A DNA stretch of 64,000 nt from Streptomyces sp. TRM49041 (lineage in GTDB: Bacteria; Actinomycetota; Actinomycetes; Streptomycetales; Streptomycetaceae). The stretch lies in NCBI RefSeq assembly GCF_008271805.1, contig NZ_VSRY01000133.1, positions 1-64,000 of the forward strand, given 5' to 3'. The notes under the pieces were generated by a model. It saw nothing but the letters and a program-made list of their open reading frames with translations, was not told the DNA's origin and ran no database searches. Shown one piece after another: positions 60,768 to 64,000 of this stretch (position 1 is the stretch's first letter; the number at the start of each line of letters is the position of its first letter). A program made the translations under genes and the position numbers.

Positions 60768-61985
60768 ATGCTGTCCGCCGAATCAGCCTCGGTGATCCGG
60801 GCCACCCTCCCCGCCGTGGGCGGGGCGCTGGACGACATCACCACACGCTTCTACGCGACGATGTTCAGCGAGCGCCCCGAGCTGCTGGACGGGATGTTCA
60901 ACCGGGGCAACCAGGCGAGCGGCGCCCAGCGCCGGGCCCTGGCCGGCTCCATCGCCGCCTTCGCCGGCGCGCTGCTCGCCGAGCCGGACACCCGCCCCGA
61001 CGCCCTGCTGGCGCGGATCGCGCACAAGCACGTCGCGGTCGGGGTGACCGACGACCAGTACACGATCGTGCACAAGTACCTCTTCGGCGCGATAGCGGAG
61101 GTCCTCGGTGAGGCGGTGACGCCCGAGGTGGCGGCCGCGTGGGACGAGGTGTACTGGCTCATGGCAGGCGCTCTCATCGCCCAGGAGGCCCGCCTCTACC
61201 TTGAGGCCCAGGTGCGGCCGGGGCACCCGTGGCGGGAGTGGACCGTCGTGGGCCGCCGGGACGAGACCGCCGACACGGTGTCGTTCCTGCTGCGCCCCGC
61301 CGACGGTGGTCCCGCGCCGCGCGCCCGGGCCGGCCAGTATGTGAGCGTGCGCGTGCGGATGACGGACGGGGTGCACCAGCTGCGCCAGTACAGCCTGTCC
61401 TCCGCGCCCGGCGAAGACGTCCGCCGGATCACCGTCAAGCGCGTCGAGGGTACCGGCGGCACCCCCGACGGCGAGGTGTCGAGCCTGCTCCACCGCACAG
61501 TCCGGGAGGGCGACACGCTGACGCTCTCCGCGCCGTTCGGCGACGTCGTGCTGGACGAGACGGACGAGCCGCTGGTCCTGGTCTCCGCCGGGATCGGCTG
61601 CACGCCCATGGTGGCCATGCTGGAGCACCTCGCGGCCACCGGCTCCACCCGCCAGGTCACCGTCCTGCACGCCGACCGCTCCCCCGCCGCCCACGCGCTG
61701 CGCGCCGACACCCGCCGCCTGGTGGACGGGCTCCCCGACGCGCGCGCCGTGTTCTGGTACGAGCTGGGTGCCGACGAGGTGCCCGGGGCGCGCTCCGGGC
61801 GGCTGGACATCGCCGGCGTCGACCGGATGGACGTGCCGGCCGACGCGAGCGTCTACCTGTGCGGGCCGCTGCCGTTCATGCGGGCGGCGCGGGAGCAGCT
61901 GCTGCGCGCCGGGGTCCCCGCGCGGAACATCCGGTACGAGGTGTTCGGCCCCGACCTGTGGCTCGCCGACGACACGGCCGCCTGA
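60768..61985 (+). CDS. hmp: Flavohaemoprotein (nitric oxide dioxygenase)
   Basis: The 405-residue protein has a globin domain at 1-138 with the B10 Tyr in FYATMF (about 29) and the proximal His in IAHKHVAVGV (about 88). The FAD domain follows (GQYVSVRVRMTDGVHQLRQYSLSSAPGED, about 183-211), then the NAD domain (LVLVSAGIGCTPMVAMLEHLAATG; YLCGPLPFM; YEVFGPD). It converts NO and O2 to nitrate. Its place at the edge of the Dos-like region suggests NO and hypoxia responses are linked. The hydrophobic distal pocket residues were not checked. Confidence 0.95.
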   Translation: MLSAESASVIRATLPAVGGALDDITTRFYATMFSERPELLDGMFNRGNQASGAQRRALAGSIAAFAGALLAEPDTRPDALLARIAHKHVAVGVTDDQYTIVHKYLFGAIAEVLGEAVTPEVAAAWDEVYWLMAGALIAQEARLYLEAQVRPGHPWREWTVVGRRDETADTVSFLLRPADGGPAPRARAGQYVSVRVRMTDGVHQLRQYSLSSAPGEDVRRITVKRVEGTGGTPDGEVSSLLHRTVREGDTLTLSAPFGDVVLDETDEPLVLVSAGIGCTPMVAMLEHLAATGSTRQVTVLHADRSPAAHALRADTRRLVDGLPDARAVFWYELGADEVPGARSGRLDIAGVDRMDVPADASVYLCGPLPFMRAAREQLLRAGVPARNIRYEVFGPDLWLADDTAA

Positions 61986-62254
61986 CGGGAGGTCCCCCCT
62001 CCCGCCTGCCGGGCGTCGGGGTCGCCGTCGTCCGGACCGATGCCCTCCTCGTCGGCCTGTGCCGGACCACCTGGGCCGCCGTCGTCGGGCGTCGACGTCG
62101 TCCGTCAGGCGGTGCGGCGCCTCGACGGACTCCAGGAGGATCACCCGCGATCGCACGGACGGTACGAACGGTCTCCTCGTCGGTCACAGCGCTCATCGGG
62201 GGCTCCCGCCTCCTCTCGGTCTCGTCCGGGAAGAGGAGGCGCGGAGCCCCGAGG
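61986..62254 (-). other. Gap with fragments of a possible broken small gene
   Basis: No intact frame is convincing. On the minus strand a start-like MSAVTDEETVRTVRAIAG (from 62196), then in another frame VILLESVEAPHRLTDDVDA, then in a third an acidic DDGGPGGPAQADEEGIGPDDGDP, read like parts of one small acidic protein broken by frameshifts. I cannot name it. Confidence 0.3.
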
Positions 62255-63637
62255 TCACGCGTCGGGGCCGGTGTGTGACAAGTGCCGCACCCGGCACCGT
62301 ACGGGGGCGGTCGCGCGCAGGGTGATGCCGGCGGTGACGGGCACGTCGACGTCCACGGCCTCCAGTTCGTACGCCTGCAGGATCATCGCCAGGGCGAGGA
62401 CCGACTCCAGCATCGAGAAGTGCTGGCCGATGCAGGCGCGCGGCCCGCCGCCGAACGGGAACCAGGCGTAGCGGGGGCGCTCCTTCTCCCGCTCGGGCGT
62501 GAACCGCCGGGGGTCGAAGCGCTCCGGGTCGTCCCAGTAGCGAGTGTGACGGTGGGTCACCCACGGTGCGACCACGACATCGGCGCCGGCCGGGATCGTG
62601 TGCTCGCCGATCCGGGTCCCGGTGACGGCGCGGCGGCCGATGACCGGCCCGGCCGGGTAGAGCCGCATGGCCTCCTTGATGACCTGGTTGAGGTACGGCA
62701 GCGCGTCCAGGTCGGCGGCCTGCGGCGTCCGTCCGGCCAGGACACGGACGGCCTCCTCGCGGGCGAGGCGCTGCTCCTCGGGGTGGCCGGCCAGCAGGTG
62801 CAGGGCGAACGCGAGCGACGTGGCGGTCGTCTCGTGGCCCGCCAGGAGGAAGATCAGCACCTGATCGCGTATCTCGGCGGCGTCGAGGCTGCCGTCCTCG
62901 TCGCTGCCGGCCCTGGTGAGGAGGCTGAGGAGGTCCTCGCCGGTGGCGACGGAGCCGTCGGCGCGCCGCTCTTCGATGATGCGGTCGCACACGCCGTACA
63001 GCTCGGCGACAGCGCCGGCCGCCCGGCGGTTGGCGGGGGTGGGCCAGTCGCGGGGCACGGTGACGGGCGAGAAGGCGCGACCCAGGACGTAGTCGCCGAT
63101 GACCGGGAAGCAGCGTTCGACGACGTCGACGGCGGACTCGACGTCGGTGCCGAAGAGGATGCGGGCGACGGCGCGGAGCGTCAGACCGGTCATCTCGGCG
63201 GCAACGTCGACGGTGGCGTCCGGGGTGTGCCGCCAGGCGGCGGTGAGGGCGGCCGTCTCGCCGGTGACTGCCTCGGCGTAGCTGTCGACACGGCGGCGGG
63301 TGAACAGCGGCTGCACCAGTCTGCGCTGCCGCAGGTACTCCTCGTCCTGGCTGGTGAGCAGGCCGTTGCCGAACGACTCGCGCACCTCCTGGTAGAAGAG
63401 GTTGTCCTTGCGGAAGTTGGCGGACTCGGTGGCCAGGACCTGCTGGGCGCCCTCCGCGGAGAACACCGCATACAGCTCGGTGCGCAGCCCGGGCGGGCCC
63501 GCGGTGATCCGGACGACGTCGCCGTGCTCGCGGTACGCCGCCAGGAACGTGCCGAGCGAGTCCCGCTTGAGGTCGAGCATCGAGCCGACGAGCGGAAGGC
63601 CCGCCGGGCCGGGAATCTGCCTACCGGTGGTGGTCAT
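62255..63637 (-). CDS. Cytochrome P450
   Basis: The 460-residue protein starts MTTTGRQIPGPAGLPLVGSMLDLKRDSLGTFLAAYREHGDVVRI behind GGGGAG. The I-helix motif is LIFLLAGHETTATSLAFAL (about 262-280), the ExxR is in IKEAMRLYPAGPVIGRRA, and the haem loop is FPFGGGPRACIGQHF with Cys near 401. The PGPxGLPLVG start and overall pattern resemble CYP102/CYP4-like fatty-acid or terpene hydroxylases more than typical antibiotic P450s. No redox partner gene is adjacent. Confidence 0.92.
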   Translation of the reverse strand: MTTTGRQIPGPAGLPLVGSMLDLKRDSLGTFLAAYREHGDVVRITAGPPGLRTELYAVFSAEGAQQVLATESANFRKDNLFYQEVRESFGNGLLTSQDEEYLRQRRLVQPLFTRRRVDSYAEAVTGETAALTAAWRHTPDATVDVAAEMTGLTLRAVARILFGTDVESAVDVVERCFPVIGDYVLGRAFSPVTVPRDWPTPANRRAAGAVAELYGVCDRIIEERRADGSVATGEDLLSLLTRAGSDEDGSLDAAEIRDQVLIFLLAGHETTATSLAFALHLLAGHPEEQRLAREEAVRVLAGRTPQAADLDALPYLNQVIKEAMRLYPAGPVIGRRAVTGTRIGEHTIPAGADVVVAPWVTHRHTRYWDDPERFDPRRFTPEREKERPRYAWFPFGGGPRACIGQHFSMLESVLALAMILQAYELEAVDVDVPVTAGITLRATAPVRCRVRHLSHTGPDA

Positions 63638-63746
63638 CGAAAGTCTCCCCAGCCGGTCCGGCCGTGCTGGACCGGGCTCCGTAGCGGCGGCCGTGCGGTG
63701 GTGGCGATTCTGCCGCAGAAGCTCCGGCGGCGGGACAGCCTTCACG

Positions 63747-64000
63747 TCACGGATGGCTCTCTTTCCGGCCGTTGTCCCCCGGCCGGCCGTCCCCGAGCCG
63801 GGCGAGCGCGGCGTCGAGGTCCGCCGGGCGCGGGCGGTTGTGCGGCAGCCTGCCCAGGACCACGGCCATGCCGCTGGTGTCGGTGACGGCGGAGAACACC
63901 AGGCTGCCCGCGACACCGGCGGCGATCAGCTGGAACGCCGGGTGGAGCAGGCCCAGGGCGAGGCCGAGCTGCACGAGCGTCCCGGCGGCGAACCGGACCT
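63747..64000 (-). CDS. DUF2892-like inner-membrane protein (C-terminal part)
   Basis: The frame enters from the right edge and ends at 63747. The 83 visible residues have two hydrophobic segments (VRFAAGTLVQLGLALGLL; AFQLIAAGVAGSLVFSAVTDTSGMAVVLGRLPHNRP), the DUF2892 pattern seen fused to or beside rhodanese sulfurtransferases. The start lies outside the window. Confidence 0.75.
   Translation of the reverse strand, partial: VRFAAGTLVQLGLALGLLHPAFQLIAAGVAGSLVFSAVTDTSGMAVVLGRLPHNRPRPADLDAALARLGDGRPGDNGRKESHP

Overview
The window is chromosomal DNA of a Streptomyces-like actinomycete. GC is very high, nearly all coding frames end their codons in G or C, GTG and TTG starts are common, several genes look leaderless, and many products belong to families typical of streptomycetes (DUF1876, DUF1918, DUF2795, DUF3040, DUF3140, DUF5133, SpoIIE-type phosphatases, paired universal stress proteins). 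I saw no tRNA, rRNA, insertion sequence, CRISPR array or phage gene. The window starts inside dhaM and ends inside a DUF2892-like gene.

Region by region. 1-3300: the 3' end of dhaM, then a cobalamin riboswitch ahead of the overlapping cobalt-uptake genes cbiMNQO. 3400-7100: an anchored protein of unknown function, then an Old Yellow Enzyme/2,4-dienoyl-CoA reductase-like flavoprotein with a palindromic operator on its -35 box, followed by a PadR regulator. 7100-7700: a Zur-type promoter, the zinc-independent L32 paralogue (rpmF) and a decayed COG0523 GTPase. 7700-20700: housekeeping and accessory genes (FAD oxidoreductase, PP2C phosphatase, alcohol dehydrogenase with a divergent GntR regulator, uracil-DNA glycosylase, NUDIX hydrolase, cold-shock protein, RCK/TrkA-type channel protein, LysR regulator, and a nucleotidyltransferase-BON-metallophosphoesterase operon). 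20900-27400: two short-chain dehydrogenases, a FUSC-type membrane protein, a GT2 glycosyltransferase, a GCS2 carboxylate-amine ligase, and a remnant epimerase. 27500-40800: a stress-signalling zone with three large RsbU/SpoIIE phosphatases, an RpiR regulator and small DUF proteins. 40800-43000: a slipin beside a broken nfeD, and a DoxX protein.

43000-62000 is the most coherent part. It resembles the oxygen/dormancy regulon known as DosR in mycobacteria and OsdKR in Streptomyces: four universal stress proteins, two CBS-BON proteins, DUF1918 and DUF1876, nicotinate phosphoribosyltransferase, an Acg-type nitroreductase, two PNPOx-like flavin proteins, a lone cyclic-nucleotide-binding domain, a NarL-family response regulator, a GAF-GAF histidine kinase with the HHPPM motif of the DosS haem domain, pyruvate phosphate dikinase and a flavohaemoprotein. 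A palindrome close to GGGCC-N4-GGYCC recurs between these genes. At several sites it lies about 43 bp upstream of the transcription start predicted from a NANNNT hexamer, so one activator probably controls the region. The window closes with a cytochrome P450.

Several genes are broken by internal deletions that keep both ends (COG0523 GTPase, nfeD, epimerase) or survive as fragments (LuxR regulator, ABC ATPase).
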